Under the pieces are notes generated by a model. It saw only the letters and a list, made by a program, of their open reading frames with translations, was not told the origin of the DNA and ran no database searches. Source: Asterias amurensis (taxonomy: Eukaryota > Echinodermata > Asteroidea > Forcipulatida > Asteriidae). From it: a DNA stretch of 64,000 bases. This document shows positions 23,467-35,800 of this stretch, in pieces (the stretch's first letter is position 1; the number at the start of each line of letters is the position of its first letter). The translations under genes were made by a program, and so were the position numbers. The DNA lies in NCBI RefSeq assembly GCF_032118995.1, contig NC_092665.1, positions 17,039,810-17,103,809 of the forward strand, read 5' to 3'.

Positions 23467-26400
23467 GAACATCCAATCAGATTCATCATACTTAAAGATT
23501 GAGCTAAAGCAACCAATAACACCATCCCGTTCACATCCATGTAGTCATTCCTGCTAGACGATTGGCTGAGGTGCTTAATCAGCTGAATCACCATAGAAAC
23601 CAGCTTTCTCATCCAACATTAGTTGTTCTGACTAACTAGTCGTTCTGACTAGCTATCGATGTTGTAGTAAGTATGGTAATGAAATACTGCAAGCAGGCTT
23701 TGTAATTTGCATCCATCGTATCATTAGGTTTTAACAGCCTCCACTCCTCCCCAACAAATAAATATATTAATAAATATACATGTACAAAAAGTCTGAAAAA
23801 AGCATTTCAACAATAAACAAAAGTAGTGAAGGCCTTGTGTTCCATCCCCTACAGTGTATATTTCTCAAGAACTAAAGGCAACATGATGTGAGAGGTACAT
23901 GTATCAATGATATTAAACCGAGTAATGCATCTACCCACACTGACATACATTTAATATGAACAAATGATTATTGTCATTACAATTCATCACGTATTCCGCA
24001 GAGATAATAAATACAAGTACATGTACACTGAATAGTGAGGAATGAAAGTACCTTGTTATGATTGATTTATGCATCGAAAGGAAAAGTAGAGAATAGATGT
24101 CAAAACATTCAGTAAGTTCATGTCATTCATGTGTACTTTCTTTCCCCAATATCCCATAATGCAAGTACTTGTTTCAAGTTGTATTATTACAAAGCAAAAT
24201 TCTGGCAATGTAATAACTATTTGTAAATAATGTCGACAGTTGCCTATTATCAAGTGTTTAATATAGTAATGTCATGTTTTCATAACAACAAGTTATGTGA
24301 AGTTTTTACTGGACAGGTCTGATACATTATTAAGTGGCACAATTTTTCTCTCTAATCAATTTGTGTTCAATTCAAATGATTATTTCAATTCTTATTTGCC
24401 TAAATTGTAGAAGTTAAGGACCCCACAATGTTATTGATAACAAATATCACTTTCCATAATAATTACTTCTTCCGGCCTCCCATTTGTTCCCTAAATGTTT
24501 ACATGGAAAACAAACCAAAGAAGAAGGTTAATGTTAGAGATTGGTAGATGTACATGGTTTTTGTTCTGTATTTAAGAGGAATTGATGGGTTTCATTCAAT
24601 CATGGAGGTAGACATACCTCTATGATTCATTTAAGATGTCATCCCTTTACATCACAGTTAAACTACATGTTAATCACATTCCAAAATGGACAGAAACTTA
24701 GGTAAAATGTCTTATTTTGAGAGAAATGCTTTCCTTACAAGTATACAGTTAAATATATTTATACTCATTTCTAATTTGTCTTGTAACTTGTAGGGTCAGT
24801 CCCTAAAACATTTGAACAAGTGTTCTTGAATAAAAGCAAAAATGTGAAGCGTGTAGATGTTCTGTCGCGTTGCAACTGTAGTTTGGGGAACATTTCAGCG
24901 GTCTAATTCTCCTTTAATGAAATGTTATTAAAGGAGGCAATGATTTTAAGGTATAAAGGTTTAATGCGGATGGGAAAACCTCCCAAACTTATCATCAGCT
25001 ATAATTATAAGCCTGTACAATTAGTTTTTATTAACAATATTCTTTTCACAGATAAAGAGCAGTGAAGAAATGTAATTCAACAACACTAAAAACTATTATA
25101 CCGTGTCGCTCTGTCCAAACAAAATGTTGTTGGGTTATTTGTTGTGTAACTTTTTCATCTTATGATGAACACACCTTACTGAAAACTACAAGTAGATAAG
25201 ACAATTATTAGTGCAGTCTCAAGCTCTTACAATCTATGGTAGACGTTTTGTGATTTGCTTTGGGTTGGTGATGGTGCTTGTTGATTTTTATGAATTTTTG
25301 TTAAATAAGTGTTTCATCGATCAAGAAAATAGTATAGGCCTAGATGTTTTACGATGTAAATTGACGTGTCTTTCTATTGCAGAAGCTCATCTCATATTTG
25401 AAGCACCAAGAAATGTTTGCTTCACAGAAAAAGATCTTAGGTTAATTTATAAGAACAGAAAGGAAGATTGTTGATTAAAATAGGGTTCATATCCTGTTAA
25501 CAGTTTTGTGCAATTATGTTGGTTATCAAAAGCTCTCATTTGAGTTTAGTGTGAACTGCGCATGGTGGGGCATTGTGCCGATCTCACATCAAAGATAATA
25601 TTTGTGTGTGTGTTTGGTGCTTTGTTTCAATGAAACAAGTCTTTTAAGTTTCAGACGAACAACTACATGAAATTTTGTACGTTCCCCTTCATTTGTTTCT
25701 TGGTTAACCGTTTTAAACCAAATGAATAAGAAAGATTGGTACTGACGTTTATAAAATAACAATATTGTGGCCAGATAAAAGAAATGTTTACAAGCTCCTT
25801 GAATCTTAAAATGCCTTTCTTGTGGATTGGTGACCACTTAAATGGTTGTTTATGAAACATGATGGGGATCTGTGAAGAATGTGTAAATGAAGTCTTTAAT
25901 TTGAGGAAACATTTTTTTTTTTTATTCAGTTTGTAAATTTGGATCGCTGAATGGATATTTTGACAACAAATTGATGGCAACAAATCAATGACAAATGTAA
26001 TATACATGTAGTTTTTTGTTGTTTGTTTCCCTGTCCCTTTTTTCCGTTCTTTACATCAAGACTCACTGTTACCCTGGTATTGAGCTAATATACATTAATG
26101 TACTTCATATGAGTCCATGGAATGGTTTCAATAAGTGATGCGATTCCCGGTTTCATATTAAGGTTTACAATACAATACAATAAATAATGCTTAGTTTGGG
26201 GATAAAGGTCTGTATAACTAATGTGAATTTGTTTTTTATAACAAGGGAATGATCATTTTCCTGATGTGTAATTCACAAAACCAGAATAGTGTACATTTAT
26301 GTTACGTTTATTAACCAGTACTCTAAGTTGACCAATCATGTGTTTATATAGTCTTTGTATGAAGAGTGACTATCGTGTTCCGATTTCAGCGCAGTGTATT

Positions 26401-29100
26401 ATCAACATTTCCAAACACATTATTTTCTATATCTTTGAGATCCACAATTTAAACACTGAGGGTAATGACGTAGGCTGTTCGCGTTTTCTGCTTGTGGCTT
26501 GAAAGTGGTGGACCGAGCTTTGACCTAATTGGTTTAGATCTGGTGGTTGTGATGAAGGCTATGTAAGCACATCCACTCAGTCCACCTTGTGGTTCAAAAA
26601 GGGATGTAATATCATCCAAGAATTAGGATCATGGTCTCAGTTTGGTGGTGACTCTTCGTATAAGGATATACCTCACCTCCATGATAATGATGATAAAATA
26701 TTACTGCACTATATTAAAGAGATATTATTTAACTTGTACAAAGAATAATTATGGTAAATGGATAGGTACACACATCATGATGATAAATAAACGTTTGACA
26801 ACGTGAGATTTGGGTAATGCTTCGTCATTTCTTTGAATCTGTTATATCATTATGGTAAATGGATAGGTACACACATCATGATGATAAATAAACGTTTGAC
26901 AACGTGAGATTTGGGTAATGCTTCGTCATGTCTTTGAATCTGTTATATCATTGAGTAAACCGTCTGACAATATTTTCTAAATAACTTATTTACAACTCAT
27001 GGAAACTTTTAGATCGCTATTTTACAAATAAAATAGCTCTCCGTACTATTTGTAAATTAAACGGGAAAGTTCAAAGAGGGCTTTTATGACACAAACCTAG
27101 GCACTAGATTTCACAATGGTATAACCATGGATGTATAGGAATGGTTCTGCTTGCGTTTGATGATTGTATTAGTGTTACCGCAGTTTGTATGGCATAGCTC
27201 AATGACTTTTTGTTCTCATGAGTTCTGAATCTGAGTTGCAAAGTCAATAATGGCGAACTATTGCTCCATGACTAAACATATACAGATCAAATCCAGCTTA
27301 TGTGGTTGTTTCAAATCACAGCGCTGTTGGTGTTGGGTTACCTCCACTGTTCAGAATTGGACCTTGAACAGATATCAAAGGAAGTTAGCGTTGAGTAGGG
27401 TGGAGGATTTCCGCGGGTCTGTGTGTACGGTCGGTTAAAATGACCTCCAGTGCAGTGCGAAAGGTATGTTAAATTACCGCTAAACTATTTAGCATTGCTT
27501 CCCGGTTCAGCCTCTTTTTGATAGACACAAAGCCGCACTGTATACATAATATTGCGTAACCTGTTCATCGGGTACATGGGCTTGGTCATCCACGACACGG
27601 TGTCAGTTTAAAACTCCTATCATCCCACACAGTCAACACCCTGGAGGTTACCATCTAAGGTCCGCACTTGACAAGATTTGGTTGGTGAGTTTGGATACAA
27701 TACGTTACCATGTTCTTCTCTGCATGAGTTTTGTCTTTTCTCCATTAATAACTTTTGCTTTTTGGACAACCATTGGGCCGTAATGACAATAAATATTCGT
27801 TCACCTATATATCATGGAACTTTTTTATCATCTATACCTCCATGCATACATATAGGTACAAATTTACTCGGTGTTATAACTCATGTTCTTTAGACGTAAC
27901 AGTGATCATCTAGATTGTGTTTTGTGTGGAATCAATCAGCTGTGGAATTTTCGATCAGCGGGGGCGGTACGTAAAGTTGAAGCCTCAAAATGTCAAGGCT
28001 TAATATTGTTCTATTAACAATGTCGACTGCACCTAGTTTCTCTGTATGACTCGAACCAAACAGTGCATGTGCCCATTTCCCAAAGGCCAATAAGGTTGCT
28101 GTCACTCAGGAGCGCCATTTATAGTTGTCACTGTCATCAATGAACCAACACTGATCTTGGACCCGTTTTGACACGAAAGCTACAGAGGCAGTTTGTGAAC
28201 TATCACTCATCTCATGTAAAAAGGCCTAAAAATTCTCCACAGTTCTGTTTAACATCCATTGTTTATAGACTCTAAAGCATTTGGTGTTCAGTTCAATTCA
28301 CTATGAAAAGATGTCAACTTGATGCAAAAAAGAAAAGTTATTCCCGTTTTAGATCAAAGACAGCACAGCATTTATAAACATTCTTAATAAAACTCTTAAA
28401 TGCATAATATTATAGTCAATTGTTTGACTCTTGAGGAAACCGATTGAAGTGTTGCGTCGAACTCCTCACCTCTTCTGAAACGGTAACGATTTTCAAATAA
28501 TGATAGTAAAACGAAAGACGCGAAGATATTTTTAAGTGAGCTTCTTCACAGCTTCGACAGGCTTACTTTTTGCTGTGTTTTTGCATCGTTTATACCCCAA
28601 AATGAAATTAATAGATGTCACCATGTTGCCTTTAAGACCTACATTTTTAGCAACCGAGGGCATGCCACGCCCTAGTGGTACATCTAACGCTTGGTGCCAG
28701 GGAATAGTGGATTTATTTTTTGGCTGAAGATTTTGGTACGTTTTGTTTTTAACAATTCTTCGCAAGGATCGTATTATGGACCATTTGCATTCATCTAATG
28801 AGTAATAATCATATTTCAAAGTAAGACCCAAAACATGCTTTATTGTTTTCTTAAAAACGAAAGGTTTAATTTCCTGTTCTTGTTTGATGTGTGGGTGCGG
28901 TGAGATCGCATCGGCCTTTCAATGAGGTCAACTGTACAGAAGTCTTTTTATTGAGTGTTTGAGTTAACGTTTAAAAACTTACAATGTCACTTACCCCCCC
29001 CCCCCCCCCCCCCGATTAACATAATAAAACTACCGTATGTGTCTCTCAGTGGAAAATTGACTACATCTTCTAGATCAACCGTATAATTCTCAAGAGCAAG
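23467..29100. other. NECAP 3'UTR and intergenic region
   Basis: 5.6 kb with no gene I can support. AATAAA hexamers at 23757 and 24829 are candidate NECAP polyadenylation signals. Scattered open frames (for example 25211-25474 and 28532-28831) show no family motif, are not flanked by convincing exon structure, and look like chance. A poly(C) tract lies at about 28994-29013 just before the next gene. A 101-bp tandem duplication is at 26751-26952. Confidence 0.6.
26751..26952 (+). repeat. Two-copy 101-bp tandem duplication
   Basis: The block beginning ATGGTAAATGGATAGGTACA is repeated head to tail at 26852 with about one mismatch, indicating a recent event. Confidence 0.95.
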
Positions 29101-32100
29101 ATGGCGAGCACAAATAACGGTTCGACATTCGACCTGGCGACGGCACACTTCAACCCCGACACTGTGGCCATCGTAACGGGATCTGCTGAGGGGCTGGGGA
29201 AGGCGTTTGCTGAAGTCATGCTTCAGAAAGGTGTCAAGGTAATTCAATTTTTTGTCCTTAAAAGAAGGCTCATATTTCGGTAACAACCCCCCCCCCCCAA
29301 AAAAAAAAAAAAAAAAAAAAAAGTGTTATATATCCGCAGGCTTACTTGTTATAAAGGTGGTACAAAGTTGTCGAAAAATATGAAACTTTATCTTTGGAAA
29401 AACTTGATACAGTGCCGGGCCATTAAGAAAGAAACAGCTGCGCAATTCTGATATTTCATCCTCATTTATTTTCGTTAAGGGCGTTTGTTTAGCAGATATC
29501 AACGAATCAAAAGGAAAGGAAACACTGGAAGAGTTCAAAAAGTTTGGGGAGGAAAAAGTAATATTCGTCAAATGTAACGTCACATCGGAATCTGACATAG
29601 AAGGTAAATATAACAACATTCTGGACTGAAAAAATGCATAATAAAGAAATAAGTAAATGAACAACATCAAGCTAACGTTTTAACCGTCACTCCTTATGGG
29701 TTAAACTGATTAAAACAATTATTGACTGAACTTCTCATTTGCGCCGATTTTCCCTCTAAACAAGAGTGTATTTCCGTCATTTTGAGTATTTGTTTTTGTC
29801 TACCATTCCAGCTGCTTTCACGGAGACCAAGACAAAGTTTGGTACCGTCAATCTGTTAGTGAATAACGCTGGTGTACAGAACGAACAAAACTGGCGACTG
29901 TGTGTGGACGTAAATGTGGTGAGTATGTCCTAATACATCTCAGAATAAACTGGCGACTGTGTGTGGACGTAAATGTGGTGAGTATGTCCTAATACATCTC
30001 AGAATCTAAAACTGGCGACTGTGTGTGGACGTAAATGTGGTGAGTATGTCCTAATACATCTCAGAATAAACTGGCGACTGTGTGTGGACGTAAATGTGGT
30101 GAGTATGTCCTAATACATCTCAGAATAAACTGGCGACTGTGTGTGGACGTAAATGTGGTGAGTATGTCCTAATACATCTCAGAATCTAAAACTGGCGACT
30201 GTGTGTGGACGTAAATGTGGTGAGTATGTCCTAATACATCTCAGAATCTAAAACTGGCGACTGTGTGTGGACGTAAATGTGGTGAGTATGTCCTAATACA
30301 TCTCAGAATAAACTGGCGACTGTGTGTGGACGTAAATGTGGTGAGTATGTCCTAATACATCTCAGAATAAACTGGCGACTGTGTGTGGACGTAAATGTGG
30401 TGAGTATGTCCTAATACATCTCAGAATAAACTGGCGACTGTGTGTGGACGTAAATGTGGTGAGTATGTCCTAATACATCTCAGAATAAACTGGCGACTGT
30501 GTGTGGACGTAAATGTGGTGAGTATGTCCTAATACATCTCAGAATAAACTGGCGACTGTGTGTGGACGTAAATGTGGTGAGTATGTCCTAATACATCTCA
30601 GAATAAAACGATTGCAAAAATTGTTGATACACAATTCAGACATCATTCTACCATATTCATTTACTAAACGAGAAAAGAATTATATGTTAGAGCTACGCCA
30701 ATTATATTTATCTGAGTTAAGGCACTGGGTGGAGTTATTCTGAAAGATCAAAACTGTCTCATAATCTCTTGGATCTGTCCCTAACTCAACCTTGAGTGTC
30801 TTCCTAAGTAGGCCAATCAATTCCAAACCTGCGTTGTATTCCTTTTACACAGTTGAACTTACATCCATTCTTTCCGGCTTCCGGAACTTTTCTTACTGTT
30901 GTTTTGCTGTTATCAAATCGTCTACCATCATAATACATTGTTACTTAATTTGTACTTTATATAGAAAGGAACTTTGTCAGGCACATACACTGCACTCAAA
31001 CACATGAGTCTGAGTGAAGGTGGGGACGGCGGTACTATTATCAACATTTCGTCTTTGGCAGGTTAGTAATGTAAAACATTTGTTTTGTTTTGAATATTAT
31101 CAGGTTCCCAAATCATAAATATTATAATTTAATATCTTGTTGTATTTGATTTAATTTCTAGAATGTTGTATCGCTATTGTATTTTTCTGCACAGGTTCAA
31201 TTAGGTTCAGTTATTTATAAACGTTGGGTTTTCTGTTGAGGATTGAAAACAAGTTCGACTAATTTTCTACAGGAGTTGCTCCGTGTTTAAAAACATCCTT
31301 TTTCACAGAACGTCCTGCTCGTTGCAGCACTATATGTAATACCTATAACCAATTGAAATGGATTGAGTTTCCGCGAATCTTTAAACATGCTTTTTAGTAG
31401 GAAATAAAATGCACATTATTGGCCTACTGGAAACGATTTATCTTGATTTGTTCATAATATCCCCGGTGACGTTTTTCATCATTTAATGGTCCGTTTTCTA
31501 CATCAGGTCTGATACCTATTCCCTACATGCCGACGTATGCAGCTACTAAACATGCCGTTATCGGTTTATCTAAATCAATCATGGTGAGTATTTCAGATCT
31601 TAAAAAATGATTCTGACTTCGTTGTCTTAATGCCATAACAATCGTAATTCCTCGTTGTTTGAGACTTTAGAGCCATTTTAGAAGTTAATTGTACCAAAAA
31701 AAATCGTCTGGAGATGTTATTACTCGACTGTTTACATCGAAACAAATTGAAACTGCAAAATAAAAACATAAAATCTAAAGAGAACCCGAGTTTGTTTTGT
31801 GATTCCGTATTTTCCCACTTTGTCTTCAGGCACACCCTACTACCAAGGCATCTGGTATTACAATCGGTGTATTGTGCCCATCTTTTGTAGATACCGCGAT
31901 GATACATGAAGATAATGTTATACTGAGGACTGAATCAGATCGTGCACTCGCAAAGGGAATTCAACAGCAAGCAGGAATATTGCAGTGAGTTTGTTTATGC
32001 GATTCTAAGAATTCCCTCTCTGTCCCCCTTAATGTCTGGTTTACTGTATGAAAGTGAAATCAGCTGGTTCAACATATTATTCTAAGCTTTATTTCATGTA

Positions 32101-33112
32101 ACAGCTTTGTATTTAGAAACAAATTATATACTTTACAGGAATGTTAGCCCTATTGTTTATAAAACACACTTGATAACTATGTGTGGCTATTTCTTGTTGG
32201 GCTGCAGGAGTTAGTCATAAATAAACCCCATTATAGAGGTCTATAAGTAACTAAAATCCCTCAATAAAACACGGACAAAAAGCACAAGCATGTCGAGTCT
32301 TTTCTCGTCTGACCACCCCTCTCAATTATCCACTCATGTATAGCGTCTCATACGGTTCACTCATCAAAGGACACCAGCTGCCTGCTTCCAAAGATCTCCA
32401 GAAGGTGCACTGTCAGGGGCCGGTGTCGCATGCAACCATGTCCTCTATGCAATACTATCCGGAGGACATTATTTCATAAGCAATAATGGCCGCCGGACGG
32501 TTTTGCATAATGCAGTTTTGTCCGCCCCGTGCAAAACCGCCCTTGCACTAAATTAAACGCTCGTGGTCGACGGAACACGTTCGCCATTTTTTTTTACAAG
32601 CTAAGTGCATGTGTCATGATTAACATGTATTTTTTTCGGCCGTTGGGTATTCGCTGCAATCATGAAATACGTGAATATTCATATGCTGCAGATACGTAGG
32701 TTCAGTGCATTCACGCTCGCTTACGCGCGCACATACACTACAATGTACAGTCATGCACATGTCCACTGGACGGTTTTTGCAAAGCCCCGGACACGATTGC
32801 ATATGCAAAAGTGTCCGGAGCGGACAGTATTGCATGGCGGACACAATTGCATCGGACAGGCCAGCTCATTTTGTGCATAACTAAATTTGGGATTGGGCGT
32901 ATTTCGGTTATGGTTTTAGTGAGTCCTTTTGAAATATTTGCCGACAAGCCCAAAATGAGTGTTTGTTTTAATCGTACGTATTGCGTTCTTTGATACCCAG
33001 GGTGTCTGAGGTAACTGATGCGTTTCTGACGCTCCTTCTGGATAAATCTTGGGCTGGCAAAATCATGAAGATCTCCAAGTTGGGTGGAATGCAAGATCAG
33101 CCAATCATGTGA
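29101..33112 (+). CDS. HPGD: 15-hydroxyprostaglandin dehydrogenase-like SDR, 7 exons
   Basis: NAD-dependent short-chain dehydrogenase resembling 15-PGDH, which oxidises the 15-hydroxyl of prostaglandins and related lipids; cytosolic. Exons: 29101-29238, 29480-29603, 29812-29918, 30965-31061, 31507-31583, 31830-31984, 33001-33112; phases agree and give 269 aa (human HPGD 266). The Rossmann motif TGSAEGLG is near residue 26, NNAG at 105-108, and the catalytic triad is Ser153 (in ISSLAG), Tyr166 and Lys170 (YAATK), with VLCPSFVDTAM after it. The N-terminus is about 15 residues longer than human before the first strand. The start is the first ATG after a poly(C) tract. Invertebrates often carry several HPGD-like paralogues, so substrate is not certain. 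A 59-62 bp repeat has expanded over the exon 3 donor. Confidence 0.87.
29887..30605 (+). repeat. Twelve-copy tandem array of the HPGD-like exon 3 / intron 3 boundary
   Basis: The last 28 nt of exon 3 (CTGGCGACTGTGTGTGGACG onward) plus the donor GTGAGTATGTCC and a CATCTCAG tail repeat at 29891, 29950, 30012, 30071, 30130, 30192, 30254, 30313, 30372, 30431, 30490 and 30549. Units are 59 or 62 bp (CAGAATAAA or CAGAATCTAAAA junctions) and otherwise nearly identical. Every unit keeps a strong GTGAGT donor preceded by an acceptor-like CATCTCAG, so each resembles a 34- or 37-nt pseudo-exon. Read-through reaches TAA within five codons. Confidence 0.96.
32460..32880. repeat. Degenerate inverted/direct repeat in HPGD-like intron 6
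   Basis: Several CGGACNNNNTTGCAT motifs and their reverse complements recur, for example GGACACGATTGCATATGCAA and TTTGCATAATGCAG flanked by CCGGACGG. Open frames on both strands here overlap one another and end at random. Probably an old MITE-like insertion. Confidence 0.45.
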
Positions 33113-35800
33113 TCGTATAGTCATCTCAGGAGTTTCCAGAGACGTTCTGTTGATGAGTAATTACCTTTGCAATGGGAAGTAGCTATCGCTAAAAACGCAC
33201 TGCATTGCACTGGTAAGGTTAGGTCCCTATAGAATTGTTTCCTTTCATTGTGCTGATGGATTTTACAGTTTAGGATCGCATGATATAAATGATTGGTCTC
33301 TGTACATTTTGTATGATTATGTCAAACAACTCGTCGAGTCGACGTCAATCATCGATTGAGCTCAATTCTAGTGATCCCTTTTCCTGTTTCATCTTCAGAT
33401 CATAAACTAACGCCTTACGCTGAATGATAGCTCAACTATTTTTATGATTATTTGTTTATCGAAATTAATATAAAGTATTATTACATTAGTATTAATCGTT
33501 AATATATGACATTTTAGCACAGTCTAACACACGCACAGATAAAGTATTTGCTGGTCTCTTTTAAGTTTTTTTATAACACTGAATGAATGAATCGGTCGCG
33601 TGTAAAAAGTTCAAAGTATTATTTGACACCATAATAATTTGGAATTGTGAATTGACTGTTTCTCGCCAAGTTAATTAGTTGCATCATGAAAAAAAGTTGT
33701 CTCTATGGTTGCACCAACTATAAGGTCCAAGCTGGCTATAGTAAATTTCAGTTTATCAGCTGTACTTACTTTTCAATGTAATGTAGTCCTTGTATATACT
33801 TAGAGCACAATGATTGATTATAAGTGAAAGAAAACTGAAAGTAACGCAAATATTTCTGCATGGACACGAAATGTTCTTTAAAATGCAGAAACCATTATTA
33901 TGGCCCTACTATTATGAAAGTCTCATGATTAATGCTGCATATGATGTTACATTCTCTGCCCACCACTATTTGATGGTTAGTACACGAAGCTGTTTTTGTA
34001 CTGCTTAAGCGGGTATGCTTGATCGATAAGTAACTCATTGCTCAATGTAATAAATTTTGATTTTACATAATCATATTATAGAATTTATGATTGTTGCATT
34101 TATATGCCACATTTTGCTGTTTGTAAATTGAAATAAAACATGTTCACAGAAAGATTGACATACTTGCAAACACACATTCGAAGAATTTTATATTTGTTTA
34201 TTTCAGAAATAGTTCAGTGAAATTAATCCGAGCTGAAAAAGATAAAAACAATGTTTATTTCATTAAATAAATAAAATTACCCACAAAACAATAGTGTACT
34301 ATTTGGAAGTACTAAGCAAAATATATGCTCACATTGCCCGAGGAAGATTTCTTTCTCTTAAAAGGAAATTTTTTCTAGTTTATGGATGCATCAGTTTTGT
34401 TTCAATCTAGCTAGTTGTCGTAATTACTCCCTTGTTCTTTCAAAACAATCCCCTTGTTTTAAGGGTTCTATACTATAGAAAGAAGTCAGCTGTGCTCATC
34501 AACATGGAGACTTATAGGGACCCAGAATGTCACACTATCAATTTTACCAGGTTTTAATTTGGTTTACTTCCTAACACGAATGCCTGTCATATGTTAAACA
34601 CCATTATACTCAAAGCTTTGTTTGTAAATTTTGAGTAAAACTTAAAATAGTTCAGATGTTAATTACATGCTAAGGCTCTTTTTGGATACAGAAAGATTTG
34701 AGCAGTTATGGGATACCGAAAGAGAAAAAGAGATCAACAGAATTCAAAATAGAATTTTGTGTTAAGTTTTTGCAATTCAAAAATCTTCGCCAAAGACTTC
34801 GAAACCGGATTTTGGTGTTGTACTGTAACATGCTTGCACATATACACAGTAAATAAGGCTGACTGACAACATCTAATTTGCAAGATGTGGCAGAAACCCT
34901 TGCAATATTCTTCCTGTATAACCAATAGTACAATGTATCAATCAATACCGAGGCAAACCATAAAAAGGGCAAGACATTCCCCCCTCTGCTTTCAGTTTGG
35001 TTAGGTTGCAGCTGCCACCTTTACTTTGTTGATAAGGGTAGCCTATTCTTCAATGCATGTTACCATGGTAATTCATCAACTGATGCTGAATCATGGCATT
35101 ATATTGGTTTGGATGGACAAGATTGGCTGCATTAACTTTCATATTCATGTAGAAGATGTGGCCTATTTTTACATTCAAACCACCCTCTGTTGACAAAACA
35201 CTGACAGGTCATGTTTCGCCGGGCAAAAAGACACGTAGTAAGATTGCATGTACTTTCTAGCTGGCTGCCAAAACACAAAGGTTTTGCCCGGCAGTATGCA
35301 CGCAAATCATGTTAATTATGGTTTTCGAGTGTCGTCAGAGGTCACATCATTGTTTCCATATAAAGCTGAGGTGACATTAAAGTTTTAAATCAAGTTATAA
35401 ATATTTGTTGTGATATGTAGGGTTCAACTAACAACTGCTCACAGTTTGGGAAGCAGTTTGGAAGCATCAGTTGACAAGAAAATTATCAAAATGGGTGCAG
35501 TAAATTTAAATATGCTGCTTGGTTAGTTGATCCTAAATGTAATATTTTACATCTTGAAAACAAAAAATGGAAGTTTTTCTGAAATTTTGTATTATTCCGG
35601 TCATGGAAAGTGAATTTTTCTTTTACAGTAATGCAGCAAAGGCTTGATTCAACTAAAATATTTGTTGGAATAATTGTTGAAATTTTAAAAGTGATCGTTT
35701 CCTTCATATAAATCACATCTTCATAAAGAGATTGGTAAACTAATCATTTCATCTAATTTTAAAGTAGATCAGAATCTTGTATTATGCCACTACTCGTAAA
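33113..35800. other. HPGD-like 3'UTR and intergenic region
   Basis: 2.7 kb AT-rich, with a candidate poly(A) signal at 34132 (AATAAA) for the HPGD-like gene. The 3' end of the minus-strand TPR gene would extend into the right part. No supported gene, tandem array or structured RNA was seen. Confidence 0.55.

Noticed and set aside
25211-25474. 87-codon frame in the NECAP-HPGD interval
   Set aside because: No recognisable motif, no convincing exon boundaries, AT-driven composition; likely chance.
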